A DNA stretch of 64,000 bases, from assembly GCA_038148895.1 (NCBI GenBank), contig JBBVGQ010000001.1; one strand, written 5' to 3'. A model generated the notes under the pieces. The model did no database searches and was not told the origin of the DNA. It saw only the letters and a list, made by a program, of their open reading frames with translations. Positions 52,085 to 61,110 of the stretch are shown here, one piece after another (within the stretch, counting starts at the first letter, position 1; each line of letters begins with the position of its first letter). This DNA is from Tamlana sp038148895 (lineage in GTDB: Bacteria; Bacteroidota; Bacteroidia; Flavobacteriales; Flavobacteriaceae). The translations under genes were made by a program, and so were the position numbers.

Positions 52085-52102
52085 AAAAAAAAAAAAAAAA
52101 AA
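52085..52102 (+). repeat. A18 homopolymer tract
   Basis: 18 consecutive A bases lie between the RDD gene and the TRIC gene, within the leader of the latter (minus strand: T18). Tracts of this length may slip in replication or be mis-sized in sequencing. Confidence 0.85.
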
Positions 52103-52114
52103 GTGGCTCACTAC

Positions 52115-52834
52115 TCACATATCTTGGGTATAAAAATTATAGTCCTTTAAAATCACATCAATAAACTCCATATCGGTCTTTTGCTTCACGTCTTTTATGC
52201 CAACCACTTCAATAATTTTTTTTCTCAATTTTATTAAGGTTTGGTAATCTCGCGAAGCCCTAGCTGAATTAAACGTATCCTTTATAATACGTGCGTCGTT
52301 ATCAGACAATTTAATGACATTGGGGTAAGTTGGTTTGTAGTCGTCTCGCAAATTTTCAAGAATGGTGTGGCTAATATTTACACTGTCCTTTAGACCAATT
52401 ACCGCAGTTCCGGCAGCCATATCACCAATGCGTTGGGTTTTCTTGTTGAACATCATCACGAAAAACCCTAGTCCGAAAATATAAACATCTACAATCCTAA
52501 AAAACCAACGCACCACATAATCTGAAAAAGAAGCCTGGTAGCCATCAATTTTCACCACCCTAATCTTCATAATACGCTTACCAATTGTTTGTCCTTCCAA
52601 CAACGATTCCAAAGCCAAAGTATAGAACATTACCGGAAAACTCAGTACCGTATTTATAGCTATTTGCGACCATTGGTCCATGTTATCGTAAGCCCCAAAA
52701 GTCCAGCTCATTACCATCATATAACCAATTTTTATGGCCCAATCTATAATGAATGCCAACAAGCGCTCACCCGCCCCTGCGGCGTTGAACGAAATTTTTA
52801 CATTTTGTGTTGTGTTAATTTGTAACTCTGACAT
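52115..52834 (-). CDS. RDD family membrane protein
   Basis: 239 residues. The RDD domain (15-150) begins A-G-x-G-E-R-L-L-A-F-I-I-D-W-A with the Arg and two Asp that define the family and has three membrane helices (including G-Q-T-I-G-K-R-I-M-K-I-R-V). A cytoplasmic C-terminal part (150-239) follows. RDD genes are commonly beside spoIIM- and moxR-type genes, as here. It is divergent from the SpoIIM gene with 24 bp between start codons. Confidence 0.9.
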   Translation of the reverse strand: MSELQINTTQNVKISFNAAGAGERLLAFIIDWAIKIGYMMVMSWTFGAYDNMDQWSQIAINTVLSFPVMFYTLALESLLEGQTIGKRIMKIRVVKIDGYQASFSDYVVRWFFRIVDVYIFGLGFFVMMFNKKTQRIGDMAAGTAVIGLKDSVNISHTILENLRDDYKPTYPNVIKLSDNDARIIKDTFNSARASRDYQTLIKLRKKIIEVVGIKDVKQKTDMEFIDVILKDYNFYTQDM

Positions 52835-52858
52835 TTTATATCTTAATTTAACAACTAT

Positions 52859-53848
52859 ATGAGGGAAGTTTCATTCATCAAGCAAAATAAGGAAAAATGG
52901 TTAAGTTTTGAAAGAGCAGTCTTTAATAATGATTTCAAAGACCCCGATGAATTGGCCTCGCAATACATCCATTTGATAAACGACCTTGCCTACGCTCAAA
53001 CCTACTACCCAAAAAGTAAGGTGATTACCTATTTAAACCAGCTGGCAGCCAAGGCGTTCCAGAAAATTTATAAAACCAAACGCCAAGACACCAATAGAAT
53101 AATTGGTTTTTGGAAAACCGAAGTACCTTTAATTTGCTACCAATACCGGAAATTTATTTACGTAGCCTTCATTATTTTTTTCGCGTTTACCTTTATTGGC
53201 GTGATTTCAGCGGCCAACGATGGTGAATTTGTGCGCTCCATTTTGGGCGATAATTACGTAAACATGTCTTTGGAAAATATTGAAAAAGGCGACCCCGTTG
53301 CCGTGTACAAAAGTGGAAGCAATTGGGGCGGTTTTATAGCTATAACCATAAATAATCTAAAGGTGGGCATTATTGCCTTCGTACTTGGTGTTTTTCTGGG
53401 CATTGGCACACTTTATATTATGTTTAATAATTGCATTATGTTAGGCTCGTTTCAGTATTTCTTTTACGAAAAAGGTGTTTTTTGGGAAAGTGTTCGTGGC
53501 ATTTGGATTCATGGTTCCATGGAAATTTTTGCCATTGTGATTGAAGCTTCGGCGGGTTTGATTTTGGGTGCAAGCATTTTGTTTCCGGCAACGCACTCCA
53601 GATATACCTCTTTTAAAATGGGTGCCAAAACGGGCATTAAAATTTTAATCAGCACCTTCCCTTTTACATTTGCAGCCGGCTTTTTAGAAGGTTTTGTTAC
53701 ACGCTATTCTAATGTTATGCCGCATTGGTTATCGGTGGGCATCATCCTCATCACTTTGGGCATCATCAGTTATTATTACTTGGTTCACCCATATGTTATG
53801 CAAAGGCAAATCACAAAAACCCCATTCCTAGTCACTGACCATTCTTGA
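52859..53848 (+). CDS. SpoIIM (stage II sporulation protein M)-like membrane protein
   Basis: 329 residues. A cytoplasmic N-terminus of about 95 residues is followed by about five membrane helices, with N-N-L-K-V-G-I-I-A-F-V-L-G-V-F-L-G-I-G-T and H-G-S-M-E-I-F-A-I-V-I-E-A-S-A-G characteristic of the SpoIIM/DUF95 family. The ancestral function in non-sporulating bacteria is unknown. Its stop overlaps the TTG start of the next gene. Confidence 0.9.
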   Translation: MREVSFIKQNKEKWLSFERAVFNNDFKDPDELASQYIHLINDLAYAQTYYPKSKVITYLNQLAAKAFQKIYKTKRQDTNRIIGFWKTEVPLICYQYRKFIYVAFIIFFAFTFIGVISAANDGEFVRSILGDNYVNMSLENIEKGDPVAVYKSGSNWGGFIAITINNLKVGIIAFVLGVFLGIGTLYIMFNNCIMLGSFQYFFYEKGVFWESVRGIWIHGSMEIFAIVIEASAGLILGASILFPATHSRYTSFKMGAKTGIKILISTFPFTFAAGFLEGFVTRYSNVMPHWLSVGIILITLGIISYYYLVHPYVMQRQITKTPFLVTDHS

Positions 53849-54573
53849 AACTTTTCAACTTACATATTTGTTTTTTTCTGTTTTTAATGGTTTTCAATGT
53901 TCAGCCATTTTTCGGGTTGAATACTGTACAAGAACCTGGAAAAATCAGGCATTTTGAGGACGATTTTAAAGAACATTATTCGGGAAGCAAATACAATTAT
54001 GAAGGTGAAGACATTGTTACCCAAACACCTGCAGGCGCAGGAAATTACGAAGATTATAAAAACGCCAAAGACCGACGGAAAGAGCGAAACAATTCGGATG
54101 CATTTTCTTTAAACCTCGGCCCCATAGAATGGATATTTTATCTAGCTATTGCCTTGGCTGTAATCTACTTGGCTTATATTTTATTTAACGAAGGTGGAGC
54201 TGGTTTGTTCTCAGCCAACAGAAACAAAGCCATTAATTCTTATGAAGAAATAACTGCCGAAAACATCGAGCAAACAGACATTGATTCCTTTATTCTTAAT
54301 GCCGAAAGAGAAGGAAATTATCGCCTTGCCATCCGGTATTATTACCTTTTGGTTCTAAAAACTTTAAGTCTTAAAAATCATATTAAATTTGAGGACGATA
54401 AAACCAATAGCGAGTACCTCAATGAGATTTACAATAAGCCTTTCAGTAAAGATTTTGAATACACCTCCTACCTCTACAATTATATTTGGTATGGCGAATT
54501 TCCGCTAAATGCCGACAAGTACCAGCTCGCAAAAACCAATTTCGCAACCCTTTTAAAACAGGTCAACACATGA
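53845..54573 (+). CDS. DUF4129-like protein of the MoxR cluster
   Basis: 242 residues with a TTG start in a TTGA overlap with the SpoIIM stop. Signal-like N-terminus (1-25), a periplasmic segment, one membrane helix (about 94-113) and a C-terminal cytoplasmic helical part with the DUF4129 consensus R-L-A-I-R-Y-Y-Y-L-L-V-L-K. DUF4129 is often fused to transglutaminase-like domains; here it is free. Coupled by ATGA to the next gene. Confidence 0.85.
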   Translation: MKLFNLHICFFLFLMVFNVQPFFGLNTVQEPGKIRHFEDDFKEHYSGSKYNYEGEDIVTQTPAGAGNYEDYKNAKDRRKERNNSDAFSLNLGPIEWIFYLAIALAVIYLAYILFNEGGAGLFSANRNKAINSYEEITAENIEQTDIDSFILNAEREGNYRLAIRYYYLLVLKTLSLKNHIKFEDDKTNSEYLNEIYNKPFSKDFEYTSYLYNYIWYGEFPLNADKYQLAKTNFATLLKQVNT

Positions 54574-55775
54574 AAAAAGTATTGCCTGTTATCCTCGTTT
54601 TAATTGCGCTAGTTGTAACAGCGGCCATTGTTATCGGTATTAAACGAACTAAGACTGTGGATTGGGAAGAGTCTTTTGATGAAAAAAGCAACAGGCCTTA
54701 CGGCGTTAGCATTCTGTATAAAGAGTTGCCAAAAATGTTTGAAGATTATAAAGTGAGGACAGTTTACCATCAACCTTCTAGTTATTTGAGTGCCAATTCT
54801 GAAGACGGCTATGGCGAGCATGTGGCTGAAGGCAGTTATATCATTATTGGAAATTCCGATTATTTAACCGATGATTCTGTTGATGAATTGCTGAAATTCG
54901 TCAACGACGGGAATACGCTTTTCATTTCGGATTACTACTATCCACAAAAGCTTCACGATACCTTAAGCCTTGATATCGATTATGTTTTAAACGAAAAAGA
55001 CAGCATTTCATATGAATCCTTAAAATATATCGACATTGACGAAATTGCCATAGACAGAAACGAAGGCGATAATTACTTTGGAAAATTCGACTCCATAAAC
55101 TACACCGTTTTGGGGCATTCAAAAATAGATTACAAACACGTTAATTTTCTTCAAATTCCTTTCGGAGAAGGCAATATTTTTCTGCATACAGAGCCAAAAG
55201 CCTTTACCAATTACAACCTTTTAAAAGAAGATAGGTACAAATATGCCGAGGGTATTTTATCATATTTACCAGAAAATAATGTGTATTTTGATTCATATGT
55301 AAAAATACAAACGGGTTATGATGGCGACGTTGAAAAAGAATCTAACCTCAGTTGGTTTTTGGAGCAAATGTCGTTTCGGTGGGCCTGGTACACGGCGCTT
55401 ATTTTTACTGTTTTATTCATGATTTTTAATGCCAAACGCAGACAACGTATTATAAAAATCATTAAACCATTACAAAACACCACGATTGGTTTTGTTAAAA
55501 CCGTTTCGAACTTGTATTTTGAAACCCAAGACCACAAAAATTTAGTCCACAAAAAAATCACGTACTTTTTAGAAAAAATCAGAACCGATTACAACATAGA
55601 TACTTCTGTTTTAAACGAAGAATTCATTAAAAAACTGGCCTCAAAAACAGGAAAGAAAAAAGAAGACGTAAAAAAAGTAATCGATTTTATAAATTGGCTT
55701 AGAACAAAAAATGAGTTTTTTGAAGACAACCTCATAAAACTCAACAGACATATTGAAGCATTTTACACCAAATAA
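54570..55775 (+). CDS. DUF4350-like protein of the MoxR cluster
   Basis: 401 residues from the ATG at 54570, which overlaps the DUF4129 stop (ATGA); an upstream in-frame ATG lies inside DUF4129. One N-terminal helix (5-25), a periplasmic domain with the DUF4350 start N-R-P-Y-G-V-S-I-L-Y-K-E-L, a second membrane helix near 295-315, and a C-terminal cytoplasmic helical region. Typical companion of MoxR/DUF58. Function unknown. Confidence 0.85.
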   Translation: MKKVLPVILVLIALVVTAAIVIGIKRTKTVDWEESFDEKSNRPYGVSILYKELPKMFEDYKVRTVYHQPSSYLSANSEDGYGEHVAEGSYIIIGNSDYLTDDSVDELLKFVNDGNTLFISDYYYPQKLHDTLSLDIDYVLNEKDSISYESLKYIDIDEIAIDRNEGDNYFGKFDSINYTVLGHSKIDYKHVNFLQIPFGEGNIFLHTEPKAFTNYNLLKEDRYKYAEGILSYLPENNVYFDSYVKIQTGYDGDVEKESNLSWFLEQMSFRWAWYTALIFTVLFMIFNAKRRQRIIKIIKPLQNTTIGFVKTVSNLYFETQDHKNLVHKKITYFLEKIRTDYNIDTSVLNEEFIKKLASKTGKKKEDVKKVIDFINWLRTKNEFFEDNLIKLNRHIEAFYTK

Positions 55776-55777
55776 TT

Positions 55778-56848
55778 ATGGAAGAAAACACACAGCCTCA
55801 AGACCCAAAAGACCAAACCCCAAAGGAAGACGATATTATATCTTCAATTGATGATAGCGCTTTGCAAGACGGCAACACGTTGGAGTTTAAAAACCGATTG
55901 GATTTATCGGAATTGCAACAAAGCGTCAACACCATAAAACAGGAAATCGGCAAAGTCATTGTTGGTCAAAAAGACATGGTGGATATGCTTATCGCTTCGC
56001 TTTTGGCAAAAGGGCATTCACTAATTGAAGGCGTTCCTGGCGTTGCTAAAACTATTACCGCAAAATTGTTGGCAAAATCGCTGAGCGTTGGGTTTAGCCG
56101 TATTCAATTTACGCCCGATTTAATGCCCAGCGATATTTTAGGAACATCGGTTTTCAATTTAAAGGACTCTGAATTCGAGTTTAAAAAAGGCCCCATTTTC
56201 TCAAATATGATTTTAATTGACGAAATAAACCGAGCACCCGCCAAAACCCAAGCGGCATTATTTGAAGTTATGGAAGAGCAACAAATTACCATTGACGGGA
56301 ATAAATATTTACTGGATGCTCCGTTTATGGTTTTGGCCACCCAAAACCCAATTGAGCAGGAAGGCACGTACCGATTGCCCGAAGCCCAATTGGACCGATT
56401 TCTGTTTAAAATAGATGTTGATTACCCTAATTTGGAAGATGAAATTGAAATTCTTTCCAGAGAGCATCAACTAAAAGACAAGTTAAAAACCGATGAAATA
56501 GCTTCGTTTTTAACAGCTAATCAAATTTCAAAATACCAACATTTGGTAACCCAGGTTTTGGTTGAGGAACATTTGCTCAATTACATCGCACAATTAATTG
56601 TAACCACCAGAAGCAATCCGTTTTTGTATTTAGGGGCTTCCCCAAGGGCGTCCATCGCCATTTTAAAAGCCAGTAAGGCATTTGCAGCTATGGGCGGACG
56701 CGATTTTGTAACCCCAGAGGACATCAAACGTGCAGCCATTCCAGTGTTACATCACAGAGTTATCGTTACCCCTGAACGTGAAATGGAGGGAGTTACCAGC
56801 AAGCAAATCATAAAACAGATTATTGAAACGGTTGAGATACCTCGTTAA
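55778..56848 (+). CDS. MoxR-type AAA+ ATPase
   Basis: 356 residues. Walker A E-G-V-P-G-V-A-K-T (about 88-96), Walker B in L-I-D-E-I-N-R-A-P-A-K-T-Q-A-A-L, sensor 1 near A-T-Q-N-P-I-E-Q-E-G and an arginine finger in L-D-R-F-L. MoxR ATPases act as chaperones or maturation factors for proteins bearing von Willebrand A domains or for the DUF58 partner. It starts two bases after DUF4350 and is followed by DUF58. Confidence 0.95.
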   Translation: MEENTQPQDPKDQTPKEDDIISSIDDSALQDGNTLEFKNRLDLSELQQSVNTIKQEIGKVIVGQKDMVDMLIASLLAKGHSLIEGVPGVAKTITAKLLAKSLSVGFSRIQFTPDLMPSDILGTSVFNLKDSEFEFKKGPIFSNMILIDEINRAPAKTQAALFEVMEEQQITIDGNKYLLDAPFMVLATQNPIEQEGTYRLPEAQLDRFLFKIDVDYPNLEDEIEILSREHQLKDKLKTDEIASFLTANQISKYQHLVTQVLVEEHLLNYIAQLIVTTRSNPFLYLGASPRASIAILKASKAFAAMGGRDFVTPEDIKRAAIPVLHHRVIVTPEREMEGVTSKQIIKQIIETVEIPR

Positions 56849-56882
56849 TGGTCAACATAGGCAGTAACCAGTATGCAATCAA

Positions 56883-56906
56883 CATCTAAACATCTAAACA
56901 TCTAAA
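56883..56906 (+). repeat. Three-copy CATCTAAA tandem repeat before the DUF58 gene
   Basis: Three perfect 8-bp units CATCTAAA are followed by a degenerate CAAATCTA and end about 8 bp before the TTG start of the DUF58 gene. Change in unit number could shift spacing between moxR and DUF58 or alter translation. Confidence 0.8.
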
Positions 56907-56914
56907 CAAATCTA

Positions 56915-58246
56915 TTGAAATTCCTTAAACCCTTTTACATACAACCACGATTCTTTTATGCCGGCATTGGCATTGTGGTGCTGTTTTCATTAAGCTATTT
57001 CATTCCGCTTTTATTCAATATTGCGCAGCTTTCTATTCTGGTTTTAACTTTGCTATTTGCATTGGATTTTCTCATCATCTTTATCGGAAAAAACAAAATT
57101 GAAGCTTCAAGAATTTTACCCGATAAATTCTCGAATGGCGATAAAAACCAAATTTCAATTAACATCGCCAACAACTACCCTATTTTAATTCAGTTAGAAA
57201 TCATTGACGAAATACCTGAACAATTTCAAGTGCGTGATTTCAAAATAAAAGAAACCATTTCTCCAAGAAAAAGCACAACCATCAATTATCAATTAAAACC
57301 AACCGAACGTGGTGAATATCATTTTGGTAGTTTGAATGTTTATGCTTCATCCATTTTAAACCTCGTTGCAAAACGCTTCACTTTCGAAGACGGCACTATG
57401 GTTCCAACTTATCCAAGCTTTAAGCAGCTAAAAAAGTTTGAACTTTTGAACATCAATCAAAATTCACTGGAATATGGGTTGAAGAAAGTCCGTAGGCTAG
57501 GGCATTCCATGGAATTTGAGCAAATAAAAGAGTATGTTTTGGGTGATGATTTGCGCACCATAAACTGGAAAGCAACGGCCAAAAAAAATCAGTTGATGGT
57601 GAACCAATTTCAGGATGAAAAATCACAACCTGTTTATTCCATTATCGATAAAGGACGCATCATGAAAATGCCTTTTAGCGGATTAAGTCTTTTGGATTAC
57701 GCCATTAATTCTGCATTAGTGATAAGCAACGTTATTTTAAAAAAGCATGATAAAGCCGGGATGATGTCATTTTCAAAGCGCATTGAAAACGTGGTTGTTG
57801 CCGAAAGACGAAGCTCGCAAATGCAACTTATTCTGGAAGCCCTTTATAATGTTAAAACCGATTTTTTTGAGAGCGATTTCAGCCGTTTGTACACCAACAT
57901 TAAACGCCATATTACCCATAGAAGCCTCATTTTAATGTATACCAATTTTGAGACTTTGGATGGTTTGGAAAGGCAACTTGCTTATTTAAAAGCAATATCA
58001 AAAGCCCATTTATTGGTTATTATTTTCTTTAAAAATACTGAACTGGACAATTTGATAAAAAACGAAGCCGAAACCATTCAACAAGTTTACGACAAAGTCA
58101 TTGCCGAAAAATTTGAATTTGAAAAACGCCTGATTGTAAATGAACTAAAAAAGTACGGTATTCATTCCATCCTTACCACACCCGAAAATTTAACGATAGA
58201 CACGATTAATAAATATCTGGAAATAAAAGCCAGGGGATTACTTTGA
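56915..58246 (+). CDS. DUF58 domain protein
   Basis: 443 residues with a TTG start. Two membrane helices (about 13-55), a beta-sandwich part, and the DUF58 core with G-D-D-L-R-T-I-N-W-K-A-T-A-K (about 210) leading into a vWA-like fold with a D-K-G-R-I-M type MIDAS-like loop. DUF58 proteins are the usual partners of MoxR ATPases in envelope stress or protein maturation. Confidence 0.92.
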   Translation: MKFLKPFYIQPRFFYAGIGIVVLFSLSYFIPLLFNIAQLSILVLTLLFALDFLIIFIGKNKIEASRILPDKFSNGDKNQISINIANNYPILIQLEIIDEIPEQFQVRDFKIKETISPRKSTTINYQLKPTERGEYHFGSLNVYASSILNLVAKRFTFEDGTMVPTYPSFKQLKKFELLNINQNSLEYGLKKVRRLGHSMEFEQIKEYVLGDDLRTINWKATAKKNQLMVNQFQDEKSQPVYSIIDKGRIMKMPFSGLSLLDYAINSALVISNVILKKHDKAGMMSFSKRIENVVVAERRSSQMQLILEALYNVKTDFFESDFSRLYTNIKRHITHRSLILMYTNFETLDGLERQLAYLKAISKAHLLVIIFFKNTELDNLIKNEAETIQQVYDKVIAEKFEFEKRLIVNELKKYGIHSILTTPENLTIDTINKYLEIKARGLL

Positions 58247-58253
58247 TAAGCCA

Positions 58254-58277
58254 CAAAAAAAGCATCCTCACGGATGC
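58254..58277 (-). terminator. Rho-independent terminator of dps
   Basis: GCATCC (58262-58267) pairs with GGATGC (58272-58277) around TCAC; on the minus strand it is followed by T7, ending transcription from dps. Confidence 0.82.
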
Positions 58278-58304
58278 CCTTCTTGCTATTAATCTATCTT
58301 AATT

Positions 58305-58790
58305 TTAAATGGGTTCTCCCAGCCAAGCTTTCATCATCCAAACCGTTTTTTCCTGTTCGGTAATGAAATCACTCATCATAGAGTTGGTACCTTCATCATT
58401 GGCGTCATCAGATTTTTCAAGAATAACACGTTCAATTTTCAACAACTCAGTTAAAGAATCTACAATTAATTTAACCGCTCTTTCATCCTGGGAAATGTTT
58501 TTTCCTACAGGCACCTGAGCTCTAGAAGAGTAATCTTCAAATGTATGAAGAGGCGTTTCGCCTAATGTTAAAATCCGTTCGGCAATTTCATCTACCTTAA
58601 TGTTGGCATCCGTGTATAATTCTTCAAACTTCACATGTAAATCAAAGAAGCGTTTCCCTTTAATATTCCAGTGAATACCTCTTAAATTCTGATAATATAT
58701 TTGAAAATTTGCCAATAAATGATTTAAATCTTTGGCTAAAACCTTTGTTTTTTCTGTATCTAATCCAATACTATTTAATGTCATTCCCAT
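58305..58790 (-). CDS. dps: Dps family DNA-binding ferritin-like protein
   Basis: 161 residues; a second ATG two codons on is an alternative start. The intersubunit ferroxidase site is visible: H in R-G-I-H-W-N-I-K-G (about 40), then F-F-D-L-H-V-K-F-E-E-L-Y-T-D with the Asp/Glu ligands (about 49-63). It oxidises Fe2+ with H2O2 and protects DNA. It is divergent from oxyR (98-bp intergenic region) and likely under its control. Confidence 0.95.
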   Translation of the reverse strand: MGMTLNSIGLDTEKTKVLAKDLNHLLANFQIYYQNLRGIHWNIKGKRFFDLHVKFEELYTDANIKVDEIAERILTLGETPLHTFEDYSSRAQVPVGKNISQDERAVKLIVDSLTELLKIERVILEKSDDANDEGTNSMMSDFITEQEKTVWMMKAWLGEPI

Positions 58791-58808
58791 AATCTATCTT
58801 ATTTACTA

Positions 58809-58816
58809 CAAATTTA
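58809..58816 (-). promoter_or_regulatory. -7 box of the dps promoter
   Basis: TAAATTTG on the minus strand matches TAnnTTTG and ends 19 nt before the dps ATG. No recognisable -33 element is at the proper distance, in keeping with an activated promoter. The shared dps-oxyR region is the expected place for an OxyR site; I could not delineate one. Confidence 0.45.
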
Positions 58817-58888
58817 ATTTATAATTAATGGTTATTTCCATAAGTTTTATTGATAGTTTTTATATTTTTATAGCCTTAATTTATACTC

Positions 58889-59833
58889 ATGACAATTACC
58901 CAATTATATTATGTTTTGGCAGTTGCCGAAAACCGAAATTTTACTAAAGCAGCCGAAAAATGTTTTGTGACGCAGCCCACGTTGAGCATGCAAATACAGA
59001 AGCTTGAGGACGAACTGGACATTCAAATATTCGACCGAAGCAAAAAGCCCATTGAATTGACAGATGTTGGCCGAAAAATTGTAACCCAGGCCAGAAACAT
59101 TGTTAACGAATCCTATAGAATACAAGATATTGTTGACCAGCAGAAAGGCTTTATTGGCGGTGAATTTAAACTGGGCATCATTCCAACGGTTATGCCTACT
59201 CTGTTGCCCATGTTCCTTAAGAATTTTATACGGAAGCACCCTAAAGTTAAACTCAAGATTGAGGAACTAACAACAGATGAAATCATTACCAGAATTAACG
59301 AAGGGCATTTAGATGCTGCCATAGCAGCAACGCCTTTAGAAGACGAAAACATCAAGGAACGTGTACTGTATTACGAACCGTTCGTTAGCTATATTCCTAA
59401 AGGCCATAGGTTGCATACCAACAAAAAAATAGAGGTTTCAGATTTAGAAATTGATGATATGCTTCTGCTTGAAGACGGCCATTGCTTTAGAGATGGTGTA
59501 ATTAACTTGTGCAAAGTTTTTAAAAGCCATTCCGAAGATCAGTTTCAATTGGAAAGTGGCAGTATTGAAACCTTGGTGAAATTATCGAACGAAGGCTTAG
59601 GCATGACCCTTTTACCCTATTTGCATACATTGGATATTCACGAAAAAGAAAAAGAAAACCTGCATTATTTTAGCGAACCTTCGCCGGCAAGAGAAGTTAG
59701 CATCATTTATCACAAAAGTGAGCTAAAGATGCAAATTATTGAGGCCTTACAGGATGTCATTTCAGGGATTATCCGTGGAGCCATTAAATTTCAGGATGTA
59801 AAAATCATTAGTCCTTTACCTAAAAGGGCATAA
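58889..59833 (+). CDS. oxyR: Hydrogen peroxide-inducible transcriptional regulator OxyR
   Basis: 314 residues, LysR family. Winged HTH at 1-60 (N-F-T-K-A-A-E-K, T-L-S-M-Q-I). In the regulatory domain the redox pair lies at C199 and C208 in D-G-H-C-F-R-D and I-N-L-C, the same spacing (C-x8-C) as E. coli OxyR. Oxidation to a disulfide activates it. Divergent from dps; downstream terminator shared with a small gene. Confidence 0.95.
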   Translation: MTITQLYYVLAVAENRNFTKAAEKCFVTQPTLSMQIQKLEDELDIQIFDRSKKPIELTDVGRKIVTQARNIVNESYRIQDIVDQQKGFIGGEFKLGIIPTVMPTLLPMFLKNFIRKHPKVKLKIEELTTDEIITRINEGHLDAAIAATPLEDENIKERVLYYEPFVSYIPKGHRLHTNKKIEVSDLEIDDMLLLEDGHCFRDGVINLCKVFKSHSEDQFQLESGSIETLVKLSNEGLGMTLLPYLHTLDIHEKEKENLHYFSEPSPAREVSIIYHKSELKMQIIEALQDVISGIIRGAIKFQDVKIISPLPKRA

Positions 59834-59867
59834 AAAAAAAAGCGACCGATAATCGGTCGCTTTTTTT
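59832..59867. terminator. Bidirectional terminator between oxyR and the 65-residue gene
   Basis: GCGACCGA (59842-59849) pairs perfectly with TCGGTCGC (59853-59860) around TAA, with A10 on the left and T7 on the right. The stop codon of the convergent small gene (59866-59868) lies within its T-tract. Confidence 0.9.
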
Positions 59868-60063
59868 ATGGTTTTAAATAAATTAAACACTGATTTAATT
59901 CTGGGTTTTGCTGAATCAGAGAATGAATAAAAATTTTAAGCTCTTCAATCTCATAAGGCAGTAAACGATTTAGCGCCTTTTGTACTTCTCTGCAAAACAA
60001 AGTAACATCAAAACTAACTTTGTTAAGTACCGTTTTGGTGTACTCAAGCATTGCTCTCGCCAT
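59866..60063 (-). CDS. Conserved small protein of Flavobacteriaceae
   Basis: 65 residues beginning M-A-R-A-M-L-E-Y-T-K-T-V-L-N-K-V-S-F-D. I recognise this start as a recurring, nearly invariant small protein in the family. It is helical with a L-L-P-Y-E-I-E-E-L core and ends C-L-I-Y-L-K-P. No known domain or function. It uses the terminator shared with oxyR. Confidence 0.82.
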   Translation of the reverse strand: MARAMLEYTKTVLNKVSFDVTLFCREVQKALNRLLPYEIEELKIFIHSLIQQNPELNQCLIYLKP

Positions 60064-60184
60064 ATCTTTGTTAAGGTTTAAGGTTTGAATAATTGTAGAT
60101 CTTTGTTAATAGGCTTTTGTTTTAATAACGAGGCAATTTACTAAAAAATTGGAAAAACAATCTTATTTTTTCGTTAAATAACAT

Positions 60185-60985
60185 TTAAAATCTGTTATCC
60201 CCATCCAGTAAATCGCCTAAGCCCCCGAGAATGCTACCCTCGCCTTTATCTTTACCTCCACCTTGCGGTGCAGATGCTAATACTCGACCAGCCAACCTAC
60301 TAAAGGGCAACGATTGGATATACACTGTACCAGGACCTTGCAATTTAGCAAAGAATAATCCCTCGCCGCCAAAAATGGTGTTTCTTATACCGCCTATAAA
60401 TTCGATATCATAATCAACGGAATGGTCAAAACCTACAATACAACCAGTATCTACCCTAAGTATTTCGCCAGCTTTAAGTTCTTTCATGGCCATGGTACCG
60501 CCAGCATGAACAAAGGCCATGCCATCACCTTCCAATTTTTGCATAATGAACCCTTCTCCACCGAAAAGCCCTCGGCCTAATTTTTTGGAAAACTCAATAC
60601 CAATACTCACGCCTTTAGCCGCACAGAGAAAAGCATCCTTTTGACAGATAAACTTACCTCCAAAACGCGTTAAATCTATAGGAATTATTTTTCCGGGATA
60701 AGGCGATGCAAAAGACACATTGCGTTTCCCAACCACGTTGTTGTAAAAAGCTGTCATAAATAAACTTTCACCGGTTAGGATTCGTTTTCCTGCTCCTAAT
60801 ATTTTCCCTAAAAAACCTGTATCTTTTTGCGAACCATCACCAAAAATAGTCTCCATTTTTATGCCGTCGTCCATCATCATAAAACTTCCTGCTTCGGCAA
60901 CAACCCCTTCTTGCGGGTCGAGTTCTATTTCTACATATTGCATTTCTTCACCATATATTCTATAGTCAATTTCGTGTGCTGTCAT
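60185..60985 (-). CDS. TIGR00266/AIM24 family protein
   Basis: 266 residues rich in Gly and beta strands, with three similar jelly-roll-like sections of the TIGR00266 (AIM24, DUF124) family. Typical segments are V-V-A-E-A-G-S-F-M-M-M, F-M-T-A-F-Y-N, G-G-E-G-F-I-M-Q-K-L-E-G-D-G and G-G-E-G-L-F-F-A-K-L-x-G-P-G. The C-terminus is Gly/Lys-rich. Function unknown; the mitochondrial relative supports cristae organisation. Confidence 0.9.
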   Translation of the reverse strand: MTAHEIDYRIYGEEMQYVEIELDPQEGVVAEAGSFMMMDDGIKMETIFGDGSQKDTGFLGKILGAGKRILTGESLFMTAFYNNVVGKRNVSFASPYPGKIIPIDLTRFGGKFICQKDAFLCAAKGVSIGIEFSKKLGRGLFGGEGFIMQKLEGDGMAFVHAGGTMAMKELKAGEILRVDTGCIVGFDHSVDYDIEFIGGIRNTIFGGEGLFFAKLQGPGTVYIQSLPFSRLAGRVLASAPQGGGKDKGEGSILGGLGDLLDGDNRF

Positions 60986-61110
60986 TTTAATGTTTTTTGT
61001 TGATTCGTTTATTTGTTGATTTGTTTTGGGTTTTGTTACAGTACTTTGCTAGTTGTTTAGATGTTTGATGTTAAGTCTCCATACAACTGTACACCTTAAC
61101 AACAAACAAT

